Below, piece by piece: positions 25,056-33,316 of a stretch of 64,000 bases of DNA; position 1 is the first letter of the stretch, and every line of letters begins with the position of its first letter. Origin of the DNA: Claveliimonas bilis (GTDB lineage Bacteria > Bacillota > Clostridia > Lachnospirales > Lachnospiraceae); assembly GCF_030296775.1 (NCBI RefSeq), contig NZ_AP027742.1, forward strand, positions 2,108,001 through 2,172,000. The letters run 5' to 3'. The notes beneath the pieces were generated by a model. It searched no databases. It saw only the letters and a program-made list of their open reading frames with translations, and was not told the DNA's origin. The position numbers were made by a program, and so were the translations under genes.

Positions 25056-25541
25056 CTATATCAGTTCCTGCCGTTCAAAATACTTCATTAAAATATCTGC
25101 ACAATTTTCCAGCCCCAGATCCGATGTATTCAAGATCATATGGTAATTGTTAACATCTCCCCACGCCTTTCCTGTATGTTCATGGTAGTAATCTGCCCTC
25201 TCCTGGTCTGTCATCTCTATCTTGTTACTTGCTTCCTCATAGGTCAGATTTTCTTTCCCCATAATTCGCCGGATACGATCCTCCTTATCTGCGCACACAT
25301 AAATATTAAACGCATTTCTCTGATCTTTCAGGATTTCAGAAGCGCAGCGTCCCAGGATAATGCAGGGCTTTTCTGCCAGTTTCTTTATCACTTCCACTTC
25401 GGATTCATAAGTATGCCTGCCAAGCTCTTCCTCTACATTCACCTTGTCATATACCGGAATGCCAAGCCTTTCTGAAAGCTCCTGTGCAATCCTGCTTGCT
25501 CCTGTACCGTATCGTCGGCTCATTGTTATTACTAATTTCAT
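25056..25541 (-). CDS. Cytidylate kinase-like family protein
   Basis: The 161-residue protein matches the Cytidylate_kin2 family (PF13189). A P-loop-like start reads ITMSRRYGTGASRIAQELSE, followed by IPVYDKV, CIILGRCASEIL and VCADKEDRIRRIMGKENLTYEEA. The glycine loop lacks the classical GKS ending, as is usual in this family, so true CMP kinase activity is uncertain. AGGAGG precedes the ATG. Single gene on the minus strand. Confidence 0.85.
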   Translation of the reverse strand: MKLVITMSRRYGTGASRIAQELSERLGIPVYDKVNVEEELGRHTYESEVEVIKKLAEKPCIILGRCASEILKDQRNAFNIYVCADKEDRIRRIMGKENLTYEEASNKIEMTDQERADYYHEHTGKAWGDVNNYHMILNTSDLGLENCADILMKYFERQELI

Positions 25542-25576
25542 ACCAATTCCTCCTTTGTAGTCCAGTTTACGCTATG

Positions 25577-25732
25577 CCTGCTGCCGGGCCCTTCACGCTC
25601 TCGCTTCCGGGCTTTCGCATGTATGCTGTCCGCCGTGCCAGCTCGCGCCCTTCCAGGCTCTCGCTCACGGGCTTTCGCCCTATAAAAATGCGAAAACCTC
25701 AAATCGCCTGCAAGCAGGCGTTTGCGTTTTCC
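25577..25732. repeat. G/C-rich imperfect tandem repeat with adjacent hairpin
   Basis: Two related units stand about 65 nt apart: GGGCCCTTCACGCTCTCGCT near 25587 and GCGCCCTTCCAGGCTCTCGC near 25645, each followed by a CGGGCTTTCGC motif. A hairpin CGCCTGC-AA-GCAGGCG follows with longer partly paired flanks (about 25691-25732). The region is far more G/C-rich than its surroundings and holds no supported gene. It resembles dispersed elements that give spurious Arg/Glu-rich ORFs in Lachnospiraceae. Confidence 0.5.
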
Positions 25733-25765
25733 ACATTTTTGCACGGCTCATTGCTTACGTGGACA

Positions 25766-26383
25766 TTATACCACAGCTTCTCCGGGATGTACAATCTGCT
25801 TTACCCATTCTTTGCGGATCTCCCAGATATTTCCGCAGACATTGAAAATAGTCCAGTTGTCAATTTCAAACACTCTAAGCCAGCTCTCTTTTATGCGGGC
25901 CTCCTCCTGTGGATATTTTCCCGCATACCTGCCCTGGAAGAACTCAAATCCGTTTACAACGCCAATATCTTTCAAGTGCTGTTTATACTCCTGTCTGTCC
26001 GTTTCATCTTTGGGAAGGTAGATCCGGTTTAGCACATAATCCCACTTTCCTTCATCGAAATAGATGATCTTCTCCGCCGGCACTTCCAGAACATATACCA
26101 CTGTTCCTTCAATGGGCTTCAGGCAGTTTTCCCTGCTGATGGAGCACCAGATAGGCGCATGTACGTCTGCCGGTTTTTCCACTCTCCTGGCCGCCTCCTC
26201 TGTAAACCAGTCGTAGCTTTCCATAAAAAGAGGCGCAATGTCTCCGAAATGAAGCTCCACGTATACTCTCTGGTTGATGATCCTTCCATCTCTTTCCAGC
26301 TGGTACAAAGTTTTGTCATTCTGCCTTGTATAAAGCCTGACCATCTCCCCGCCGGATCCTTTTTTCGCATCTTGATCCACCAT
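25766..26383 (-). CDS. DUF3841 domain-containing protein
   Basis: The 205-residue protein matches what I know of DUF3841: MVRLYTRQNDKTLYQLERDG near the start, then APIWCSIS, the conserved VYVLEVPAEKIIYFDEGKWDYVLNRIY-type region, and a C-terminal SWLRVFEID segment. Function unknown. A second possible start at residue 14 begins exactly where the domain begins; neither start has an ideally placed ribosome site. It lies 47 nt downstream of the prepilin peptidase gene. Confidence 0.72.
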   Translation of the reverse strand: MVDQDAKKGSGGEMVRLYTRQNDKTLYQLERDGRIINQRVYVELHFGDIAPLFMESYDWFTEEAARRVEKPADVHAPIWCSISRENCLKPIEGTVVYVLEVPAEKIIYFDEGKWDYVLNRIYLPKDETDRQEYKQHLKDIGVVNGFEFFQGRYAGKYPQEEARIKESWLRVFEIDNWTIFNVCGNIWEIRKEWVKQIVHPGEAVV

Positions 26384-26430
26384 TTTCTGCCATTCTCCTT
26401 TCTATTTTCTCAAATTTGTTTCACGTGTTC

Positions 26431-26898
26431 TTATCTGGCTCCGCTTCCGGTATACCAGGCCGCAATTTCTTTTCCCCAAAGAAGACCTGCAGCCATCCCG
26501 GCACTTAAAAACGGTCCAAAGGGAATGGACTCTTTCCCGGTAATCCTTCTCGTCAACACAAGGGGCGTCAGCACAATTCCGCACAGCAAAACGGCAATTC
26601 CGCCAGCCGCTATCATTCTTATCGCTCCCAAAAAGGCTCCGCCGGCTGCTGCCAGCTTAATATCTCCTCCTCCAAAGGCTCCCGGCCGCACCATCGTTAT
26701 GGCTGTCATAGGCAGGCTGATACACAAAAGCCCTGCCAGCCTCTCTGGCAGAGCCATCCCACCGCTCCACATATCTGCAGCCGCAAGTAAGATCATTGCT
26801 GCCGGTATGCCATCCGGTATTTCCCTTTTTAGCACATCTCCAAAGGGAACCCACAAAAGAAGGCTAAGAAAAACTCCTTCCAGCAATTTCTCTGTCAT
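26431..26898 (-). CDS. A24-family prepilin peptidase-like protein
   Basis: A 155-residue membrane protein with the two Asp motifs of the TadV/CpaA-type aspartic peptidases: FGDVLKREIPDGI (first Asp region) and FGGGDIKLAAAGG (the GxGD motif). It lacks the methyltransferase domain of full-size PilD, normal for this short class. It would cleave type IV prepilin leaders at the membrane, but no pilin or secretion ATPase is nearby. The ribosome site is weak. Confidence 0.82.
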   Translation of the reverse strand: MTEKLLEGVFLSLLLWVPFGDVLKREIPDGIPAAMILLAAADMWSGGMALPERLAGLLCISLPMTAITMVRPGAFGGGDIKLAAAGGAFLGAIRMIAAGGIAVLLCGIVLTPLVLTRRITGKESIPFGPFLSAGMAAGLLWGKEIAAWYTGSGAR

Positions 26899-26942
26899 AA
26901 AATTTCAGCAATGCTTTCACAGATCTCACTACTTATCGCCTC

Positions 26943-27902
26943 TTACGCTTCCACCGTCATTTCATATTCTTCGAATAATTCCTTCACTGCCGCTTCATAT
27001 GCTTCCAGCTTCTCTGCTTTACGGATACGCTTGAGAGGCTTTTTGGCATCTGCAAAAATCTGTCCCATATAAGCCCACAATTCTTTCATCTTGAAAAGCA
27101 CCGGCTTAGGCCCCGGCATCTCTTCTTTATAGCCTTCATAAACCTTATCGTGAAATTTCAAAAGCAGCTCTTTTCCCGGCGCTTCTTTATTTTGAAGCCG
27201 TAAGATCAGCCCCGGATCCCGAAGGAATCCTCTGCCGATCATAACCTTATCTATCTGCGGATAAGCGCTGGTAAACCGATTTAAGTCTCCAACCGTAAGG
27301 ATATCCCCGTTGTAGCACACAGGACTTTTCCCCTTTTCGGCAGCATAGCCAAAGGCCTTCATATCCGGACGCCCCTGGTAGAAATCCTGCTGGGTTCTCG
27401 GATGAACGATCAGCTCTTCCAGCGGATAACGATTGTATATCTCCAGAAGACGTTCAAACTCGCCAGCATCATCCTTCCCGATCCTTGTCTTTATGGAAAT
27501 ACGCATATCCGGCATCTTTTTATCTCTGTCTGTAAAGACGTCGTCCAAAAATCGCTCCAGCTTGTCCGGTATTGCCAGAAATCCGGAGCCTCTGTACTTT
27601 GAGACAACTGTTCTGGACGGACATCCCAGATTGAGATTGACCTCCTTATATCCAAGACTCTCAAGCTGAAGGGCTGTCACCGTAAAATCCCCGGCGTCGT
27701 TGGTCATAATCTGGGGAATCAGGAAAATTCCCCGATTATTCTCCGGATCAATATCCTTCTTCTCCCTGGCGCTGAACTTCCCCTTCTGATTGGGTGCAAT
27801 AAAAGCGGTAAAGTATTTGTCCACACCAGGAAAACAGGCATCAAAAGCCTTCCGGTGAATGGGTCCTGTAATCCCTTCCATAGGCGCAAAGTAGTATTTC
27901 AT
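26943..27902 (-). CDS. tRNA dihydrouridine synthase family protein
   Basis: The 319-residue FMN-dependent TIM-barrel enzyme has APMEGITGPIHRK at the start, NLNLGCPSRTV with the catalytic Cys, SIKTRIG, VHPRTQQDFYQGRPD, CYNGDI and MIGRGFLRDPGL at the phosphate-binding end. It reduces uridines in the D-loop of tRNA. It follows the HisKA kinase gene on the same strand but is separated by a terminator. Confidence 0.93.
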   Translation of the reverse strand: MKYYFAPMEGITGPIHRKAFDACFPGVDKYFTAFIAPNQKGKFSAREKKDIDPENNRGIFLIPQIMTNDAGDFTVTALQLESLGYKEVNLNLGCPSRTVVSKYRGSGFLAIPDKLERFLDDVFTDRDKKMPDMRISIKTRIGKDDAGEFERLLEIYNRYPLEELIVHPRTQQDFYQGRPDMKAFGYAAEKGKSPVCYNGDILTVGDLNRFTSAYPQIDKVMIGRGFLRDPGLILRLQNKEAPGKELLLKFHDKVYEGYKEEMPGPKPVLFKMKELWAYMGQIFADAKKPLKRIRKAEKLEAYEAAVKELFEEYEMTVEA

Positions 27903-27975
27903 GTTCTCCCTCTCTTACGTCACTTTGTCTTACTACTTTAGCATGATTCCAAATAAAAGTCCAGCGACGCCAAAA

Positions 27976-28001
27976 CAGGGAAAGCTCCTAAGCTTTCCCT
28001 G
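27976..28001 (-). terminator. Terminator after the 28-kb histidine kinase gene
   Basis: Arms CAGGGAAAGCT and AGCTTTCCCTG with a 4-nt loop are followed on the minus strand by a short TTTT. It lies 5 nt past the kinase stop. Confidence 0.75.
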
Positions 28002-28005
28002 CCTG

Positions 28006-30159
28006 TTATTCTCTGACACGCGGGAATACGATTTCCACCCGGAACAGATCTGCTTCTGTGGAGATTTTCAGTGTGCCGTGCATCAGCTCTGTAAAAGATT
28101 TGGCTATGGGCAGTCCCAGCCCGGAGCCTTCTGTATTTCTTGACACATCTCCTCTGACGAAGCGGTCTGTGATCTCATCTGCGTTGAAATTCAGCTCTGC
28201 GGCCGAGACGTTTTTCATCCGTACAGACACATTGTCCTGCTCTTCTTTCACCTCAATAAATACGCGGGTATTAGGGAGGGCATACTTGGAAATGTTGACG
28301 ATCAGATTTTCAAAGATCCGGTACGCCTTTTCACTGTCCAGCTCCACAATAACCTTCTCTTCGGGCACATCCCATTTCACTTCCAGTCCCGCTGCCTTTA
28401 AATTCCTGTCGTACTCCAGCTCTATCTGCTTCAGAAGTCCTGTGATGTCCAGTTTCATAAAGTGCAATGTCACATTATGGCTGGTTGCCTTGCTGATCTC
28501 AAACAAATCCTCAATGAGCACTTTCAGTCGCTGCGATTTCTTCTCCAGTATCCCGATATATTCCTTTCTCTTCTCTTCATCTTTTTCATTTTTCAGAAGA
28601 TCCACATAAGTGATGATGGCTGTGAGCGGCGTCTTTAAGTCATGGGATACATTTGTAACCAGGTCGGTTTTCATCCTCTCACTTTTCATCTCTTCTTCTA
28701 CTGCCCTGCGGAATCCTGCCTGGATCTTCCTAAGCTCATCCTGCACCGGATTAAATATTCCTGCATCTTCGCTGATCTCGGTATCCAGATCCCCTGCCGC
28801 CAGACGGGAAGTTGTTCTCAATACACTTTTATACTGCTCCTGCACCTGGTCCAGATATTTTCTGAGGAAAAGGAACAAAATGATAGAATAGGCGATCAGT
28901 ACGCCGATACCAAATACCCAGAAGAAGGTAATGATAAAAAGCACGACAAAATTCATGATCACCACTTTCAGAATCATCTTGTTTGTCTTATCTGTAAAAT
29001 CAAAGTGAAGCAGAAGGTCATACTGACGGCGGAGAAACTCTTTAAACCTCTGCCATACTCCTCCCGCTGTATTCTTTGCTCCCCGGACACTGCGGGTACC
29101 TCCCCGTTTCACCCACAGGATAAAACGTATGGTCCACACCCTCTGACGCCAGTATTCTTTTCCCATGGCGAACATAGGACGAAGGCAGGTTACAAGCCAG
29201 AATACAATGCCAAAGCTAAACGCCCACACAAAGAAATTCAAAAGATAGGAAACTGCCGTATTGACAGGGGCCTCTGCCGGAGATACGATCAGGATCAGTT
29301 CATGATTCATAGTTTTCCAGATCATGCGCGCCTGATAAAACAGCGTAGAAAAGAATATGACCGCCACCAGCAAAACGATCTCCAGGGGAGCCCGGAAAAG
29401 GGCCGGCCCGTCTGTCCTTTTCCAGAACGGCAGCAAAATCGCCGCTGCTGCTGTTATCCCAACAAAAAGCAGAAAAATCCAGAAAAAACCATCACTTTCC
29501 AAAACCCAGTATACATCCGCCGACTCTTCATCACCCATCCGACCGGTATACAAATATTCCGTCAGATTTTCTTCCGTCATTCCGTACCGCACCGTCACAT
29601 TCTCCGGATTGGAAATCTTCCGGAATCCATTATAGTCAAAATCATACTCCAGGTCTTCCTGCGCACTGATCAAAGCCTGCTCCATCCCATAGGCCGTTTC
29701 CCTATCCAGCCTGCTGCCGGATACCCCGATAGAACTTACCTGCCCGTGGCTGTCAAACACAAATTCCACTTTAAGCGCATAACGTCCGTCCTGCCCGCTC
29801 TCCAGCGCTTCCTGTACATCCTGTTGGCTTTCCAGAAGGATGTTCCCCTCCTCGTCCGTAATGCTGTAATCCGTATACCGCTCCAGAAGGCGAAATTCAT
29901 TATACGCATTTTCCTCCAGGACATCCGCTTGGGAAGTTTCCTTTGAGAGCTGATTATAAAGGACATAGTTCCCTTCTGCCAGGGAAGTAAATTCATCTAC
30001 GTACAGCCCAAGTTCATTGCTGCTCTCATTCCTGTCTTCCTGTGCACTGTTCCGGATAGACGGATAGAGAAGGATCATTCCTGCCGAACAAATGCAGAGA
30101 ACAAGGATCACTGCCAGCCATACAATTTTAGGATTGTTTTTCAATTTTGTATCCAACAC
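28006..30159 (-). CDS. Multi-membrane-span sensor histidine kinase (HisKA/HATPase_c)
   Basis: The 717-residue kinase has one anchor near 14-34, an outside domain to about residue 220, then several membrane segments (about 223-245, 257-275, 305-330, 405-440). A HAMP-like linker and kinase core follow: VTNVSHDLKTPLTAIITYVDLL, a NISKYALPN-type N-box and GSGLGLPIAKSFTELMHG. It is larger than ordinary VanS-type kinases because of the extra membrane block. It overlaps the regulator gene by 32 nt. The signal is unknown; cotranscription with lipid and glycolipid genes suggests envelope monitoring. Confidence 0.9.
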   Translation of the reverse strand: MLDTKLKNNPKIVWLAVILVLCICSAGMILLYPSIRNSAQEDRNESSNELGLYVDEFTSLAEGNYVLYNQLSKETSQADVLEENAYNEFRLLERYTDYSITDEEGNILLESQQDVQEALESGQDGRYALKVEFVFDSHGQVSSIGVSGSRLDRETAYGMEQALISAQEDLEYDFDYNGFRKISNPENVTVRYGMTEENLTEYLYTGRMGDEESADVYWVLESDGFFWIFLLFVGITAAAAILLPFWKRTDGPALFRAPLEIVLLVAVIFFSTLFYQARMIWKTMNHELILIVSPAEAPVNTAVSYLLNFFVWAFSFGIVFWLVTCLRPMFAMGKEYWRQRVWTIRFILWVKRGGTRSVRGAKNTAGGVWQRFKEFLRRQYDLLLHFDFTDKTNKMILKVVIMNFVVLFIITFFWVFGIGVLIAYSIILFLFLRKYLDQVQEQYKSVLRTTSRLAAGDLDTEISEDAGIFNPVQDELRKIQAGFRRAVEEEMKSERMKTDLVTNVSHDLKTPLTAIITYVDLLKNEKDEEKRKEYIGILEKKSQRLKVLIEDLFEISKATSHNVTLHFMKLDITGLLKQIELEYDRNLKAAGLEVKWDVPEEKVIVELDSEKAYRIFENLIVNISKYALPNTRVFIEVKEEQDNVSVRMKNVSAAELNFNADEITDRFVRGDVSRNTEGSGLGLPIAKSFTELMHGTLKISTEADLFRVEIVFPRVRE

Positions 30160-30826
30160 CCCACACCACCTTTAAATATTTCGGATTTTTCGGATCCAGC
30201 TCTATTTTTTCGCGGATATTTCTGACATGGACCATAACCGTATCCGTTCCCACTGCCTTTTCCTGCCAGACTCTTTCATAAATTTCTTCCGCCGAAAATA
30301 CTCTTCCGGGATTTTTCGCAAGGAGAAGCAGGATCTTATATTCAATAGGCGTCAGCTTCACCGGTTTTCCATCCACTGTCACTTCCACTGTCTCCTCATT
30401 GATCTCCAGTCCGCCGATCACGTGGACGTTTTCCTTCACTTCCAGCTTCTCCATAAATTTCCGGTACCGCCGAAGCTGTGAGTTTACTCTCGCCATAAGC
30501 TCCATAGGCGTAAAAGGCTTTGTCACATAATCATCTGCCCCGAGATTCAGTCCGGTGATCTTATCGACTTCCTCTGATTTGGCTGAAAGCATAATGACGG
30601 GGAAATCATACTTTTCCCGAAGTTTCATTGTCATCTGGATGCCGTCCATCCGGGGCATCATAATATCCACGATCGCCAGATGGATCTCTTCTTGTTCCAG
30701 TACCTTTAAGCCTTCCACTCCGTCTGCAGCCCGAAACACCTCATAACCCTGGCTCCTCAAATATATTTCTACGCCTTCCCGTATTTCTTTGTCATCTTCC
30801 ACAATTAAGATATGATTTGCTTCCAT
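30128..30826 (-). CDS. OmpR-family response regulator, VanR-like
   Basis: The 232-residue regulator has a receiver domain (LIVEDDKEIREG, phospho-acceptor Asp 54 in AIVDIMMPRMDG, conserved Lys in DYVTKPFTP). A winged-helix domain follows, with LTPIEYKILLLLAKNPGRV and HVRNIREKIE. AGGAGG stands before the ATG. Its first 35 nt overlap the end of the acyltransferase reading frame. Confidence 0.93.
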   Translation of the reverse strand: MEANHILIVEDDKEIREGVEIYLRSQGYEVFRAADGVEGLKVLEQEEIHLAIVDIMMPRMDGIQMTMKLREKYDFPVIMLSAKSEEVDKITGLNLGADDYVTKPFTPMELMARVNSQLRRYRKFMEKLEVKENVHVIGGLEINEETVEVTVDGKPVKLTPIEYKILLLLAKNPGRVFSAEEIYERVWQEKAVGTDTVMVHVRNIREKIELDPKNPKYLKVVWGVGYKIEKQS

Positions 30827-31487
30827 GGTTCCCTCCTGCTAAATATTCTCCTGTATTCCTTCCTGAGTATAGCACTTTTGCCTCACTCATAAAACCACAT
30901 TTCCTTGCCCTTCCCGATGCCGGAAGCGGCGGGATATTCTTTCTTCTCACAACGCCGTAATTGTGCGCAAATACAGACACTCTCGAGAAAGGCAGCGGAA
31001 TCGCATATTCATCCCAGCGCCACCAAAGGCGGATACAGGCAGAATATTCCAGGGTAAATCCTGTAAATTCTTTTTGCATCTGTTCTGAAAAATAGAAAGC
31101 TAGTTTCTTCGGTTCGTGCCTGGGTCCCAAAGGACCGTCCAATGCCGCCGCGATGGACTCTTCCTCTTTTGCAAGATCTTTCTGTATCGATTTCAACGTA
31201 TGATAGGAAGCCTTTCCGTCGGGCACTCTGACTGCTTTTCCGCCGCAGCTTTCCACCATATTCTGAATATAATCCCCCCGGCGGTCCGCAGTGACGATCA
31301 CATTGACCGGTCCTGCACTTAAGGCCAGTTCTTCCAGTATAAGATTCATACAGAAACTGTCCTCATGCCAGAAGCCGAAAATCTGTCCTTCGCGTCCCAC
31401 TTCGTTTTCTTCCCACTGAATACGCATGGTTCGTTTAAGTAATTTTAAATAACCTTGAAAAAGATACTGCAGCATGTTCCCTTTCAC
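30792..31487 (-). CDS. Lysophospholipid acyltransferase-like protein (DUF374 type), odd C terminus
   Basis: The 231-residue protein shows FGFWHEDSF (the His-x4-Asp/Asn acyltransferase region), VIVTADRRGDYIQNMVESCGG and ALDGPLGPRHEPKKLAFYFSE, typical of DUF374 acyltransferases that modify lipids at the membrane. The start is GTG at 31487 with GGAG 7 nt upstream, overlapping the glycosyltransferase by 53 nt. The last 35 residues do not look like the family, and they run through the regulator's ribosome site and start, so a late frameshift is possible. The neighbour suggests work on a glycolipid. Confidence 0.7.
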   Translation of the reverse strand: MKGNMLQYLFQGYLKLLKRTMRIQWEENEVGREGQIFGFWHEDSFCMNLILEELALSAGPVNVIVTADRRGDYIQNMVESCGGKAVRVPDGKASYHTLKSIQKDLAKEEESIAAALDGPLGPRHEPKKLAFYFSEQMQKEFTGFTLEYSACIRLWWRWDEYAIPLPFSRVSVFAHNYGVVRRKNIPPLPASGRARKCGFMSEAKVLYSGRNTGEYLAGGNHGSKSYLNCGR

Positions 31488-32688
31488 CCGCTGTCTCCTC
31501 CTTCCATTTTGCCTCTATACAATTAGTATAGATCTGCTCCTCTCTTGCAGCCAGAGCCAGATTCCGGTAACCGGATACGCTCTTTTTGGCCTCCTCCCTC
31601 ATCTTTCCCCTGCCGGGACCTTCCAGAGCCTTCCAGATCTTCATACACCACTCCTGTACATCCTCTTTCGCCAGATATCCGTTGCATCCGTCTTCTATCG
31701 TGTCTTCCACTCCATTTGCCCGGATGGCTATCACCGGACATCCGCTTGCCAGCGCTTCCTGGATCACAATACCCTGAGTCTCTGACTTTGAAGAAAATAA
31801 GAAGAGATCGCTTGCCTGCAGATAAGCTGGAAGTTCTTCATTGGGAATATTTCCGGTAAATGTTACACAATCCTCCAGTCCCCATTTGGCTGCTGTCTTC
31901 TCCAGTCCCCCTTTCAGACTTCCCTCTCCGATAAGAAGGAGCCGGAAAGACTCCATGCCTTCTTCTTTCAGTTTTTTCATCCCTTTTAATAAGAAGAACA
32001 GATTCTTCTCTTCCTCCAGCCTGGAAACTGTACAGAAGAGATACTTCTTATCCTTTCCATACTGTTTCCTGACTGCAATCGCCGCCTCTTTGTGTTCCTC
32101 AAAGAACCCCTCGTCCAGGCCTGTGGGAAATACTTCCACCAAAGAAGAGGTTCCATTCAGCAGGATGTCTCTTTTCATTCCTTTTGTCGGTGCAAGTACG
32201 GTATCACACCGGTTGGTAAACCATCTCATATACCAGGGGATCACCCTCTCTCTGGCCGCGCGGATCAGGAGTCTTCGGATTGCTCCTGCCTTTTCTTCTT
32301 CCCGGAATACCGGAAGATAATGAAGATAATCCTCATAACGTGTATGGTACGTATAGATAATGGGAATATGGTATTTTCTTCCGAGATACAAAGCCATATT
32401 TCCCATATAAACCGGCTGATGCACATGGATGCAGTCAAACTTCTCCCTTCGGAAGGCACTCTCTGTCTCAGGGTTGAATAATCTGGGATATACCATCCCA
32501 TTGGCCATCCGTCTTTTCCGGATCCGGCAGCGGATCACTCCCTCTTCTTCCTCTGTATCTCCATAATCCGGTGCAAAGATCATCACCTCATGCCCCAGTT
32601 CTCTTAAAGCCTTAGCCTGCCGTTCAATGGAAATCGGCACGCCTCCCACAAAAGGTTTGTAATTGTTTGTCAGCATAGCAATTCTCAT
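31435..32688 (-). CDS. Glycosyltransferase family 4 protein (diacylglycerol glucosyltransferase-like)
   Basis: The 417-residue GT-B enzyme starts RIAMLTNNYKPFVGGVPISI. It has HVHQPVYMGNMALYL, YTYHTRYEDYLHYLP, FPTGLDEGFF and the nucleotide-sugar site FLFSSKSETQGIVIQEALASG, followed by PVIAI. The pattern is that of GT4 enzymes making glucosyl- or diglucosyl-diacylglycerol. It lies 21 nt after the DedA gene and overlaps the acyltransferase, so a membrane glycolipid role is likely but not proved. Confidence 0.85.
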   Translation of the reverse strand: MRIAMLTNNYKPFVGGVPISIERQAKALRELGHEVMIFAPDYGDTEEEEGVIRCRIRKRRMANGMVYPRLFNPETESAFRREKFDCIHVHQPVYMGNMALYLGRKYHIPIIYTYHTRYEDYLHYLPVFREEEKAGAIRRLLIRAARERVIPWYMRWFTNRCDTVLAPTKGMKRDILLNGTSSLVEVFPTGLDEGFFEEHKEAAIAVRKQYGKDKKYLFCTVSRLEEEKNLFFLLKGMKKLKEEGMESFRLLLIGEGSLKGGLEKTAAKWGLEDCVTFTGNIPNEELPAYLQASDLFLFSSKSETQGIVIQEALASGCPVIAIRANGVEDTIEDGCNGYLAKEDVQEWCMKIWKALEGPGRGKMREEAKKSVSGYRNLALAAREEQIYTNCIEAKWKEETAGEREHAAVSFSRLFKIT

Positions 32689-32709
32689 TGTCTTTCCCTC
32701 CTCCAGCTA

Positions 32710-33213
32710 TCAGATACGAATTGCGGCTTCTCCGAAGAAATATCCGGCTCCTACAAATACCAGATTCCACAAAAAGATTCCAAGCGTAGAGCTTATAGTA
32801 TATTTTATGAAATCCATTTTCACCATACCGGCCGGTATAGAGATCAGTGTGCGCACCATCGGCAGAAGTTTGCTCACAAACACGCCGATACACCCTTTTT
32901 CCCGCAGCATCTCTATCTTTCCTTCAATGACCGGCTTTTGTTTTGGAAATTTCCTGAAATAAAAACCCAGCACCTTCTCTCCCCCGGCCCTTCCAAGAAA
33001 ATAAAGCGCCCAGCTTCCTGTAAGACCTGCCGCCACTGTCAGTATCATAACCATGAAAAAACTGATCTCTCCCTGAGATGCCCATATTCCGGCCAGCGGC
33101 ATAATGACTCCCGCCGGAAATCCCGGCAGATTCAGGTATTCCAAAAGCACGATGAGATAAATAAAAAAAGCTCCGTATTCGAGAAAATATTGTGTTAATG
33201 TCTGGATATTCAT
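32710..33213 (-). CDS. DedA-family membrane protein
   Basis: Start set at ATG 33213 after AAGGAGG; the frame extends 36 nt upstream without a site. The 167-residue protein has the DedA (SNARE-associated) features: LNLPGFPAGVIMPLAGI, GSWALYFLGRAGGE and FVSKLLPMVRTLISIPAGMVKM. DedA proteins recycle lipid carriers such as undecaprenyl phosphate or phosphatidylethanolamine across the membrane. It heads the run of glycosyltransferase, acyltransferase and two-component genes. Confidence 0.9.
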   Translation of the reverse strand: MNIQTLTQYFLEYGAFFIYLIVLLEYLNLPGFPAGVIMPLAGIWASQGEISFFMVMILTVAAGLTGSWALYFLGRAGGEKVLGFYFRKFPKQKPVIEGKIEMLREKGCIGVFVSKLLPMVRTLISIPAGMVKMDFIKYTISSTLGIFLWNLVFVGAGYFFGEAAIRI

Positions 33214-33316
33214 AGAAGCGCCCTCCTTGTTATTTTTAGGATACCCCAAAAATCTAAAGGAGGACGCTATAAGAATCGAAAGATTTTCTAAAGAAAATTT
33301 AATGTTTTATGATGTT

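Noticed and set aside
25484-26032. Plus-strand open frame of 182 codons
   Set aside because: It spans the G/C-rich repeat and then runs antisense to the DUF3841 gene; no family resemblance.
28642-29946. Plus-strand open frame of 434 codons opposite the histidine kinase
   Set aside because: Shadow of a full-length kinase gene; low-complexity Arg/His/Gln composition and no initiation signal.
33250-33316. Terminator after the alpha-glucosidase gene
   Set aside because: Only a weak A/T palindrome (ATTTTCT-AA-AGAAAAT) without a G/C stem; not called.
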